The position numbers were made by a program, and so were the translations under genes. Shown here piece after piece: positions 1 through 5,723 of a stretch of 5,723 bases of DNA (position 1 is the first letter of the stretch; each line of letters opens with the position of its first letter). The stretch comes from Akkermansia muciniphila (GTDB lineage: Bacteria > Verrucomicrobiota > Verrucomicrobiia > Verrucomicrobiales > Akkermansiaceae), in contig CALPMD020000098.1 in NCBI GenBank assembly GCA_943324575.2, positions 1-5,723 on the forward strand. Direction: 5' to 3'. The notes beneath the pieces are model-generated. The model worked only from the letters and a program-made list of their open reading frames with translations, was not told where the DNA came from and searched no databases.

Positions 1-1
1 G

Positions 2-166
2 AGTATCAGCAACGAGCGCGTTCAAAAACAAGAGATGACTGCAGAGGAAGCTAAACAACTCCTAGAAACTTTGCGCGAAGACGAGCGCACGGTGATCCCC
101 ATTCCGCAGCCTCAGCGGACCCGTTTCTCCACTCCTGACAACTCGACGAACGGCAAGACATGGTAA
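2..166 (+). CDS. C-terminal end of a BatC-like (TPR-type) Bat operon protein, 5' truncated
   Basis: An open frame runs from the window edge to a TAA at 164-166 and gives the last 54 residues of a protein whose start lies outside the window. The visible part contains a charged helix of the kind MTAEEAKQLLETLREDE (residues 12-28 of the fragment), then a proline- and serine-rich tail ending in GKTW. A 'T-x-E-E-A-x-x-L-L-x-x-L-x-x-x-E' helix followed by a short tail ending in Trp is, from memory of the family, typical of the C-terminus of TPR-bearing Bat proteins (BatC, or the BatB/BatC fusion) just upstream of batD. No TPR is in the visible part, so the assignment depends on this tail and on context. 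The stop overlaps the batD start by 7 bases (160-166), indicating one operon. Which of BatB, BatC or a fusion it is cannot be decided from this fragment. Confidence 0.72.
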   Translation, partial: SISNERVQKQEMTAEEAKQLLETLREDERTVIPIPQPQRTRFSTPDNSTNGKTW

Positions 167-2040
167 GCTCGATCCATCGCAAAAACAGTTTTCTTAGCTT
201 TGCCAATGCCGCTGCGGCGCTGATGGCGATCGTCGTCGGCTTGGCGTCGTGGAGTTCTGCGGCGGAAGTCGTTGCCGAGCTCGACCGCGATTCTGTGCCT
301 GCGGGAAATGCCGCCCTCATGACCCTTCGCATCTCTGGCGGCAAAGCGGACAGGCCCGAGATCCCCGCCATTCCCAATCTGATCATCGAGTCGCGTGGCC
401 AAAGCCAGCAAATGCAGATGATCAATTTTCACGTCACGGTGACGATGATTTACACCTATATCGTCGGTTCCCAAACGCCGGGCGATTATCAGATTCCAGC
501 CATCACCGTCACGGTCGATGGGAAGAAGCTCAGCACCCATCCGCTCAATCTCAAAGTTCTCGACGCAGGTGCGGCGCAACCACCTGCGGGTACTCCGCCC
601 AATCCAGCGGGTCCGCAATCGTCTCCCGCAGAGGAAGCGGATACGGGCGAAAAACGCTTCGGCTTCCTGACGGTCGAGTTGGCCGCGAACGATCGCAAGC
701 ACGCCTATGTCGGCGAGATCGCGCCTGTCCGTATTCGGGCCTGGCTGCCCGCCGCTTCCCGCGCCCAACTTCGAAGCGGCATCCAGCCCGAGGGCAAGGC
801 ATTCACCCTGCACAACGTCAGCTCCCAGCCGCAGCAGACCGAGGAGATGCGGGACGGTAAACGCTACACCGTCATCACGTGGTTTGGCGGAATGTCGGCA
901 ACCAAGGCGGGGAAATACCCGGCCTCACTTTCGCTAGATGCCACGGTCGCTGTGCGAGATCCATCCGCTCTCAAGCAGCCGCGCAGCCGGAGGGGCGGAC
1001 CGTTCGACGATCCGTTTTTTGACAACGTTTTCGATCAGATGAATACACCGATGATCCAGAAGGAGGTCACGCTGAAGTCCGACGATCAGCAAATCGAGGT
1101 GCGGCCACTGCCGACGGAAGGCCGCCCTAACGGATTCACCGGCGCCGTCGGCGAATTTAAATTCGACAGCCTTGAAATCCCTAACACTTGGAAAACGGGC
1201 GAACCACAACAGATCTCGGCCAACCTCAGCGGCAAGGGGAATTTCTCCTTGATGAACGCCCCCGAGTTGACGCCCGCCGCTGCGTGGAAGACTTATCCCG
1301 GCAAAGGCGAGTTCAGCGGTGGCGATCAAGCTTCGTTCTCGGGCAGCAAAAGTTTCAAGTTCAGCGCCGTGCCGCGCAAAGGCGGAGACCAAGAGGTGGC
1401 GCTCGCTTTCAGTTATTTCGATCCCGTAGGAGGTGCTTATCATACGATCTCGAGCCCTGTTGAGAAGATTCATGTCGATGGAACCGATGTCGTGGATGAC
1501 GTTCCCGCAGCTAATCCCGCTAAAAAGGAGCCTGAAAAAACGCCTGAGAATAAAATCGAAAGTCTCGCTCCCCAGCACTTCGTGATGACCGCGCCGGCCA
1601 CGCTGATTCCCTTAGTCTGCCGTCCGGCCTTTTTCCTATTCTTGGTTCTATCAGCCCTATTCGCCTTGATGGGCTGGGGGATTGCGTGGATTCGTAGACG
1701 AAGGGCTGATCCCAAGCGACGAGCTCAAGAAGTGATGGAAAAAGCCGTTCGCCAAGCTCTTGAGACAGTAGCGTCCTCGACCGCCTCTGGTGATGTCGCA
1801 GGCTATTTTGCTGCGGCTCGCCTCGCTCTCCAACATCGACTCGGTGCATTGTGGAACCAATCCGCTCAAGCCATCACATCGGCGGAAGTTCGGGCACGCA
1901 TTTCTAATGATTCACCCGTGGCGCGGTTTTTTCGAGAGGCAGACTGTTATGAATACAGTCGCCAATCCAGCCGTGAAATCCTGCCCGAATGGCAGGCTTT
2001 GTTTGATGAAGCTCTCGCGACTCTCACTCCTTCAAAATGA
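160..2040 (+). CDS. batD: BatD family protein (aerotolerance operon)
   Basis: This 626-residue protein matches BatD in architecture. Residues 1-35 form a signal peptide: basic start, hydrophobic core around 17-31, likely cut after SSAA before E36. A first beta-rich domain (about 37-136) has the BatD pattern of an opening 'D-x-x-x-V-P-A-G' segment, a Gln/Met-rich middle and a 'G-D-Y-x-I-P' turn. A proline-rich linker (138-163) leads to a second domain containing the PFDDPFF segment (281-287). The hallmark 'V-R-P-L-P-x-x-G-R-P-x-G-F-x-G-A-V-G' lies at 314-331 and opens the third domain. A Pro/Lys/Glu linker (about 448-467) precedes one membrane helix (about 490-511), stopped by RRRR (512-515), and a cytoplasmic helical tail (516-626). 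BatD proteins are thought to work with the VWA proteins BatA/BatB in the envelope; their biochemical role is unsettled. The 160 start gives a good signal peptide and sits inside the upstream stop; no Shine-Dalgarno sequence precedes it. The gene overlaps the next by ATGA. Confidence 0.93.
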   Translation: MVSSIHRKNSFLSFANAAAALMAIVVGLASWSSAAEVVAELDRDSVPAGNAALMTLRISGGKADRPEIPAIPNLIIESRGQSQQMQMINFHVTVTMIYTYIVGSQTPGDYQIPAITVTVDGKKLSTHPLNLKVLDAGAAQPPAGTPPNPAGPQSSPAEEADTGEKRFGFLTVELAANDRKHAYVGEIAPVRIRAWLPAASRAQLRSGIQPEGKAFTLHNVSSQPQQTEEMRDGKRYTVITWFGGMSATKAGKYPASLSLDATVAVRDPSALKQPRSRRGGPFDDPFFDNVFDQMNTPMIQKEVTLKSDDQQIEVRPLPTEGRPNGFTGAVGEFKFDSLEIPNTWKTGEPQQISANLSGKGNFSLMNAPELTPAAAWKTYPGKGEFSGGDQASFSGSKSFKFSAVPRKGGDQEVALAFSYFDPVGGAYHTISSPVEKIHVDGTDVVDDVPAANPAKKEPEKTPENKIESLAPQHFVMTAPATLIPLVCRPAFFLFLVLSALFALMGWGIAWIRRRRADPKRRAQEVMEKAVRQALETVASSTASGDVAGYFAAARLALQHRLGALWNQSAQAITSAEVRARISNDSPVARFFREADCYEYSRQSSREILPEWQALFDEALATLTPSK

Positions 2041-2801
2041 ATCAAAATTATCTCCGTACCCTGATTTGCTTCTTGCTGGGAACTGCGGTCGTTAGCTCCG
2101 CGGAATCGACCGCATTCGATTCCGCAAATCAAGTTATGAGAGCTGGTAACTTCGCAGGCGCCGCTGCGGCTTACGAAAATATCCTCAGCATCGAAGGCAC
2201 GAGTGCTGCGGTTCTCTATAACCTAGGAAGCGCCTATTACCGCCTAGGTCAACACGGCCCCGCCATCCTCGCGTATGAGCGGGCCCGCTTGCTTACACCG
2301 CGTGATCCGGATCTGCTCTCAAATCTCGCGATTACACGCAAGGCGGCCGGCGCGGTCGAAGAGGCTAAATTTGATCCTCGCCTCGATGCTGCGCTAAACT
2401 ACCTCAGTCGTGACGAGTGGTCCTGGTTGGTGGTAAACTCGGCGATGATTATAGGTACTCTGGCCTTCCTGTTCGGAGCACTGGATTTGCCGCAGCGCAG
2501 GCTGAGGCAAATGGCGCTCACTGCTACCTGCCTCGCGGGCCTGGTGATTGTGATCGGATCTGTCGCCCTTTATCTACGTCGCGATGAAGCGAATCGCGGA
2601 GTAGTTCTCTCGCAAAACGCCGCTGTGCGCCTTTCGCCGTTCGATCAAGCGGATCCGCTCGGCTATCTAGCTCCGGGCCACTTCGTTCAGTTAGGGCAGA
2701 AAAGTGGGAACTTCTTCCACATAGAAGTTCCGGCATCATCACTACGCGGCTGGCTTTCTAGCCAAGACGTCGCCGCGCTTGTTGCGTCCGATCATCGGTA
2801 A
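2037..2801 (+). CDS. batE: BatE-like TPR protein with two membrane helices and an SH3-like C-terminus
   Basis: This 254-residue protein begins in an ATGA overlap with the batD stop, a classic sign of translational coupling. Residues 1-22 look like a signal peptide (hydrophobic 9-19, likely cut after SSA before E23). Two TPR units follow (about 24-56 and 57-90); the second is clear, with 'A-V-L-Y-N-L-G-x-A-Y-Y-R-L-G' and 'A-I-L-A-Y-E-R-A-x-x-L-x-P-x-D-P'. Two membrane helices lie at about 128-149 and 159-180, separated by a short basic turn (RRLRQ). The C-terminal part (188-250) has the pattern of a bacterial SH3-like domain: 'A-A-V-R-L-S-P', a 'L-x-x-G' turn, a strand with FFHIEV, and GW at 238-239. 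Signal peptide, TPR, two membrane helices and SH3 in this order, directly after batD, is the usual layout of BatE. It probably acts on the periplasmic face with BatD and the VWA proteins as a scaffold. The molecular role is inferred from context. Confidence 0.87.
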   Translation: MNQNYLRTLICFLLGTAVVSSAESTAFDSANQVMRAGNFAGAAAAYENILSIEGTSAAVLYNLGSAYYRLGQHGPAILAYERARLLTPRDPDLLSNLAITRKAAGAVEEAKFDPRLDAALNYLSRDEWSWLVVNSAMIIGTLAFLFGALDLPQRRLRQMALTATCLAGLVIVIGSVALYLRRDEANRGVVLSQNAAVRLSPFDQADPLGYLAPGHFVQLGQKSGNFFHIEVPASSLRGWLSSQDVAALVASDHR

Positions 2802-2843
2802 TTGCAGATCCGATAAGTCGAAATCCTTTTTTTCAGGCTTCTC

Positions 2844-2868
2844 AAACGCTCGGCGTTTCGAAACGCTG
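2844..2868 (+). repeat. Overlapping inverted repeats just before the small membrane-protein gene
   Basis: The hexamer AAACGC occurs at 2844-2849 and 2861-2866, with its reverse complement GCGTTT at 2853-2858 between them. The middle copy can pair with either neighbour: upstream (6-bp stem, 3-nt loop) or downstream (5 bp around a TCGA loop, extendable by a G-U and a C-G pair to 7 bp). Positions 2853-2866 are a perfect 14-nt palindrome. The element ends 4 bases before the ATG at 2873, so it covers the ribosome landing zone. It could be an operator or an mRNA structure limiting translation. There is no downstream T-run, so it is not an intrinsic terminator. The repeats are seen directly; a function is speculation. 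Confidence 0.4.
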
Positions 2869-2872
2869 GCGC

Positions 2873-3181
2873 ATGTTGATTTCTGAATCTTCGACGATTG
2901 TCATTTTGCTCGCGGCCTGCGTTGGACTGTTGGCCATGGGCGTGATGTTGATTTTTCGCCTCTTGGCGCGGTTATCGTCGATCGAGTGCCTGATGGCTCA
3001 AAACAACAGTCCATCCGAGGCAACGGCAGTACAGCAGAATTCTAGCGAAACCTTGCAGGGTGGGGCCTTCGAGGCATTCCTCAACGAAGAGCCGAGTCGT
3101 CGCAAACTTTCCAAGAGTGAGCAGTTTGCAGGCTATCGACGGTGGCGGCAGGAAAATGGCCTGAATTGGTCAAATTCATGA
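2873..3181 (+). CDS. Small membrane-anchored protein of unknown function
   Basis: This is a 102-residue protein of no known function. Residues 8-28 form one hydrophobic helix followed by RLLAR, giving an N-terminal membrane anchor, probably with the rest in the cytoplasm by the positive-inside rule. Residues 43-64 are a polar Gln/Asn/Ser-rich linker. Residues 66-99 form a dense charged and aromatic block: FEAFLNEEP, then RRKLSKSEQF, YRRWRQE and GLNW. This block is rich in Trp, Arg and Glu, looks constrained, and may be a protein-binding or folding module. A similar block may occur in other Verrucomicrobiota small proteins, but that is only an impression. The gene stands 71 bases after batE and 190 bases before actA, on the same strand, so it could be a last Bat operon gene, a stand-alone gene, or part of the respiratory locus. 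The ATG at 2873 is chosen because it gives a complete membrane anchor; no Shine-Dalgarno sequence is visible. Confidence 0.77.
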   Translation: MLISESSTIVILLAACVGLLAMGVMLIFRLLARLSSIECLMAQNNSPSEATAVQQNSSETLQGGAFEAFLNEEPSRRKLSKSEQFAGYRRWRQENGLNWSNS

Positions 3182-3371
3182 GGGCCGACTGAAATCCACA
3201 CGTGCGTCTTTCATTGATTAACCATTCTTTAAGATTTTCTGTTTTTGGCATTGCCAGACCTCGGTTCATTTGCATCCTGAGCGCCGACCGAATTTTTCAT
3301 TAGTTTTTTTCGGAAAGGGCTTGTGAAATTTTTCACAAGCGACAATCTTCGAGCACTGCAACGCCCCTCTC
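3182..3371 (+). promoter_or_regulatory. Intergenic leader upstream of the actA operon
   Basis: This 190-base gap is clearly richer in A+T than the genes around it, with several T-runs (for example 3242-3246 and 3304-3310). It separates the small membrane-protein gene from the first gene of the ACIII operon and so is the natural place for the operon promoter. No convincing -35/-10 pair could be picked: TTGCCA at 3251-3256 resembles a -35 box but has no good -10 at 16-18 bases. The one strong element is the palindrome at 3319-3340, listed separately. No intrinsic terminator for the upstream gene was found. Confidence 0.5.
3319..3340. promoter_or_regulatory. Perfect palindrome, candidate Rex (or CRP/FNR family) operator
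   Basis: GCTTGTGAAA (3319-3328) and TTTCACAAGC (3331-3340) are perfect reverse complements around a 2-base centre. The core at 3321-3338 fits the Rex operator consensus TTGTGAA-N4-TTCACAA at all 14 defined positions. The same bases also fit TGTGA-N6-TCACA of CRP-type regulators (3322-3337). The centre lies about 42 bases before the actA start codon, a sensible place for a repressor site near the transcription start. No T-run follows on either strand, so an intrinsic terminator is unlikely. In mRNA it could form a 9-bp hairpin in the 5' leader. The palindrome is seen directly; the regulator is inferred from known consensus sequences and from the respiratory function of the next genes. Confidence 0.6.
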
Positions 3372-4070
3372 ATGGCAAATATTTTTCCACGCTGGTCCAA
3401 TTTCCTGCCTCTTAAAATCGCTGTCTGTGCAGGTGCCACAGCTGCAGGCGTTGCGCTCGCTTTTTCCTATTACGCGACGCCAAAGGCGCAAGTTGTAGGC
3501 TATCAGCCAGCGCAACCCATCCCGTTTTCCCACAAGATTCACGTGGATCAAGTCGGTCTGGATTGCCGCTACTGCCACTCATTTGTCGATGTTACTGGCC
3601 ATTCCAACGTGCCGACGAGCAGCACTTGCTGGAATTGTCACCAGCACGTTCAGCGCGACAGTCCGAAACTGGCCCCCTTGCACAAGTCGATGGACGTGAA
3701 TTATCCCGGTTACGACGGCAAGCCGATCGAGTGGGTTCGTGTCCATAAAGCCCCTGACTATGTCTATTTTAATCACTCCGCGCACGTAAACCGCGGAATT
3801 TCGTGTCAGAGCTGTCACGGCAACATCAACAAAATGGAGGTTGTTTATCAAGCAGAGAGTCATTCGATGGGATGGTGCTTGGATTGCCACCGCGCACCGG
3901 AGAAGAACCTGCGCCCACTCGAGGAGGTCTATAATTTCAGCTACAACGCGGAGACTTACATTTCTAACAACCCGCAATTGGGCGTAAAAACGACCCAAGA
4001 ACTGGGTCTGAAGCTAAAAGAGCAGTTCATGGTCAATCCGCAGGAAAGCTGCACCACCTGCCACCGTTAA
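3372..4070 (+). CDS. actA: ActA, pentaheme cytochrome c subunit of alternative complex III
   Basis: This 232-residue protein has five CXXCH c-type heme motifs, at residues 65-69 (CRYCH), 86-90 (CWNCH), 145-149 (CQSCH), 169-173 (CLDCH) and 227-231 (CTTCH). Many other histidines could be distal ligands (H54, H57, H77, H104, H125, H135, H138, H164). The N-terminus MANIFPRW, then a hydrophobic anchor (about 15-35), then 'P-I-P-F-S-H-K-I-H' and 'G-L-D-C-R-Y-C-H', is typical of ActA. The anchor shows no good cleavage site, so the heme domain probably stays tethered on the periplasmic side. ACIII oxidises membrane quinol. In the known complexes ActA carries electrons from the ActB iron-sulfur clusters towards ActE, a soluble carrier or an attached terminal oxidase. 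Heme attachment needs a cytochrome c maturation system elsewhere. The gene heads the operon, 45 bases before actB, behind a possible Rex-type operator. No Shine-Dalgarno sequence precedes the ATG. All five heme motifs are intact. Confidence 0.96.
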   Translation: MANIFPRWSNFLPLKIAVCAGATAAGVALAFSYYATPKAQVVGYQPAQPIPFSHKIHVDQVGLDCRYCHSFVDVTGHSNVPTSSTCWNCHQHVQRDSPKLAPLHKSMDVNYPGYDGKPIEWVRVHKAPDYVYFNHSAHVNRGISCQSCHGNINKMEVVYQAESHSMGWCLDCHRAPEKNLRPLEEVYNFSYNAETYISNNPQLGVKTTQELGLKLKEQFMVNPQESCTTCHR

Positions 4071-4115
4071 TTAGTTCGCCCCCTTTTCTAACTTTCATTT
4101 TTTCCGCATTCTAAC

Positions 4116-5723
4116 ATGAGTAAGCGCATAGTGCATCACCCCGAAGTCCCTGCCGGCGAAACCACTGTCGCCTGGCGCAGTGTGGGTCAGCTTGAGGACA
4201 CCGCCGATTTCCGCCATTGGCTGGATCGCGAGTTTCCGCAGGGTGCCGCCGAGATGGCCAATGAGGAGGATGCGGAAACATCGCGCCGTTCTTTTTTGAA
4301 GCTGATGGGTGCATCGACGGCTCTCGCCGGCTTTGGGATGGCCGCGTGCCGCCGCCCCGAATCTTACATCGTCCCTTACACCAAGGCCCCGGAATGGGTG
4401 ATCCCGGGCAAGGCGACCTACTATGCTTCCTCCATGCCGCGTGCTCAAGGCGCGACGCCGCTGGTGGTGACGACCTTTGAAGGACGCCCGACCAAGCTGG
4501 CTCCAAACCATCTCCACCCGGATTCCGAAGGGACCGACGCATTTGCTCAAGCATCGGTGTTAGACCTCTATTCGCCCTCCCGCTCGCGCAAAATCCTCAA
4601 GGCGGGAAAAGCCGCGGCACGTGCCGATTTAGAGGCAGCGCTGGCCTCCATCGCGACTGACAAGGCGGCCAAGGTGGGCTTCATTTTCGCTGCCGATGAC
4701 AGCCCGACGCGCGCCCGCCTGACTCAGGAGCTGGCTGCTAAGTTCGCCTCCGCTAAATTCTATCAATACGAAGCGCTCACTGGCGAGTCGTCCGCAGTCG
4801 CCTTGGGCGATGGGGTGAAGCTGGTTGCTAACTTCGCCACGGCCGACCGGATTGTTTCGCTCGATTGCGATTTCGCCGGCACCGATTCGCAAGGACCGGT
4901 CACCGCGTTCTTCGACCGCCGCAAACCCGAGGGCAAATCCTACGAGAATAAGCCCGACGCATCGAAAATGAACCGCCTCTACTCGGTCGAGGCGGCGTTC
5001 ACCCTCACCGGTGGCATGGCGGATCACCGCCTGCGGGTGTCGCCGAGTCAGGTGACGGCCGTAGCCGCGCAAATCGCGCGCGGGCTCGGCGTGAAAGCTG
5101 GCGTTGCTATTGTTTCTCCTGAACTTTCCGATCCGAAGCACGTCGCGTGGGTCAATGGTCTGGTGGCCGATCTCAAGGAAAACGCCGGCAAGTCTCTCGT
5201 TCTCGCCGGTTCGCGCCAATCGCTGGCGCTTCACTTGCTCGCCCATGCGATCAATCAGGCGCTGGGCAACATCGGCGAGGGCAAGCCGCTCGTCGCTGTT
5301 CAAACCGAAACGAAGGGTCTCGGTAGCCTCACGGCGCTGAAAAATGACATTGAGTCGAAGGCGGTCGATACACTCGTCGTTCTCACGCCTTCTAATCCGA
5401 TCTATGATGCGCCGGCCGACCTCAAGTTTGCCGACTCCTTTGCCAAACTGAAGACCAGCATCCACCTAGGCATCCGCACGGATGCGACGGCACATGCTTC
5501 GACATGGCACCTGCCTGCCGCTCACTACTTGGAATCCTGGTCGGATGCCAGCAGCTCAAGCGGCACTTACACGGTGGTGCAGCCGATGATTCTTCCGCTC
5601 TACAAGGATTGCGTTTCCGAGTTGGAGCTGCTCCTCGCCCTGCTTTCTAACGACGGCAAGCTATTGAATGGCGAAGGTGAAAAGGGCGCGGCTTCTCCCG
5701 CCTACACGGCTGTTCGCACGACC
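4116..5723 (+). CDS. actB: ActB, molybdopterin-oxidoreductase-like large subunit of alternative complex III, 3' truncated
   Basis: The frame is open from the ATG at 4116 to the window end (536 codons), roughly the first half of a subunit usually about 1000 residues long. Before the export signal is an N-terminal extension with a 'W-R-S-V-G-Q-L' and 'F-R-H-W-L-D-R-E-F-P' segment (20-41). A Tat motif SRRSFLK lies at 56-62, with a hydrophobic stretch to 77 and then C78 in GMAAC, a plausible lipobox. This delayed Tat signal is known for the 'TAT-variant' MoCo/4Fe-4S family that includes ActB. Next come 'RRPESYIVPYTKAPEW' (79-94) and the molybdopterin-oxidoreductase-like domain, with LDCDF (249-253) and HYLESWSDA (470-478). 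Only three cysteines occur (C78, C251, C499), so this half has no cluster-binding Cys set. This fits ActB, whose first domain is known to lack cofactors, with iron-sulfur clusters in the C-terminal domain beyond this window. ActC, the quinol-binding membrane subunit, is expected downstream. Confidence 0.95.
   Translation, partial: MSKRIVHHPEVPAGETTVAWRSVGQLEDTADFRHWLDREFPQGAAEMANEEDAETSRRSFLKLMGASTALAGFGMAACRRPESYIVPYTKAPEWVIPGKATYYASSMPRAQGATPLVVTTFEGRPTKLAPNHLHPDSEGTDAFAQASVLDLYSPSRSRKILKAGKAAARADLEAALASIATDKAAKVGFIFAADDSPTRARLTQELAAKFASAKFYQYEALTGESSAVALGDGVKLVANFATADRIVSLDCDFAGTDSQGPVTAFFDRRKPEGKSYENKPDASKMNRLYSVEAAFTLTGGMADHRLRVSPSQVTAVAAQIARGLGVKAGVAIVSPELSDPKHVAWVNGLVADLKENAGKSLVLAGSRQSLALHLLAHAINQALGNIGEGKPLVAVQTETKGLGSLTALKNDIESKAVDTLVVLTPSNPIYDAPADLKFADSFAKLKTSIHLGIRTDATAHASTWHLPAAHYLESWSDASSSSGTYTVVQPMILPLYKDCVSELELLLALLSNDGKLLNGEGEKGAASPAYTAVRTT

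Noticed and set aside
112..1578. Open frames of 233 and 214 codons on the minus strand (112-813 and 934-1578)
   Set aside because: Both lie antisense to batD, whose signal peptide, BatD motifs and membrane helix are convincing. The products show only shadow-type composition.
1942..1960. 6-bp inverted repeat GACTGT / ACAGTC with a 7-nt loop
   Set aside because: It lies inside the batD coding sequence, is short, and is expected by chance in a window of this size.
2788..2833. Possible intrinsic terminator after batE (ATCGG and CCGAT arms, then seven T at 2827-2833)
   Set aside because: The arms are only 5 bp with an 11-nt loop, and the T-run starts 12 bases after the second arm, too far for a normal terminator.
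3246..3256. Small palindrome TGGCA-T-TGCCA in the leader before actA
   Set aside because: The arms are only 5 bp. It resembles part of a sigma-54 site but lacks the required spacing between the GG and GC elements.
3290..3303. Possible second, degenerate copy of the operator half-site (TTTTTCATTAG against TTTTTCACAAG)
   Set aside because: Only one half matches and it is dominated by a T-run in an AT-rich leader; no inverted partner exists.
4629..5465. Long open frame of 278 codons on the minus strand inside actB
   Set aside because: It lies wholly antisense to a clearly recognised ActB. Its product is Arg-rich and of low complexity, as expected for the shadow of a GC-rich gene, and no domain is recognisable.

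Overview
The window reads as a stretch of chromosome from a Gram-negative bacterium, most likely a Verrucomicrobiota member. This assignment is an inference. It rests on a Bat (aerotolerance) operon next to an alternative complex III operon, moderately GC-rich genes, and the near absence of Shine-Dalgarno sequences. Other groups that carry both systems (Planctomycetota, Bacteroidota, Acidobacteriota) cannot be excluded from sequence alone. All genes lie on the + strand, and no RNA gene, mobile element or CRISPR array was seen.

Positions 1-2801 hold the end of a Bat operon. First comes the last 54 codons of a BatC-like protein. A complete BatD follows (secreted N-terminus, periplasmic beta domains, one membrane helix, cytoplasmic helical tail). 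Last is a complete BatE-like protein (signal peptide, two TPRs, two membrane helices, SH3-like C-terminus). The three genes overlap by 7 and 4 bases, so they are almost certainly co-transcribed and translationally coupled. Bat proteins act together at the inner membrane and periplasm, with von Willebrand A proteins that should lie just upstream.

Positions 2802-3371 are a transition zone. It holds one small membrane-anchored protein of unknown function (2873-3181) with a distinctive charged and aromatic C-terminal block. A 190-bp AT-richer gap follows. In it is a perfect 22-nt inverted repeat (3319-3340) whose core fits the TTGTGAA-N4-TTCACAA operator of the NADH-sensing repressor Rex, and also TGTGA-N6-TCACA of the CRP/FNR family.

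Positions 3372-5723 begin an alternative complex III (ACIII) operon: actA, a pentaheme membrane-anchored cytochrome c, then the first 536 codons of actB, the large subunit with an internal Tat signal. ACIII replaces the bc1 complex as quinol oxidase; ActA hands electrons on to a cytochrome c or directly to a terminal oxidase. A Rex-type site in front of it would tie this respiratory module to the NADH/NAD+ ratio, which is the most interesting hypothesis here.
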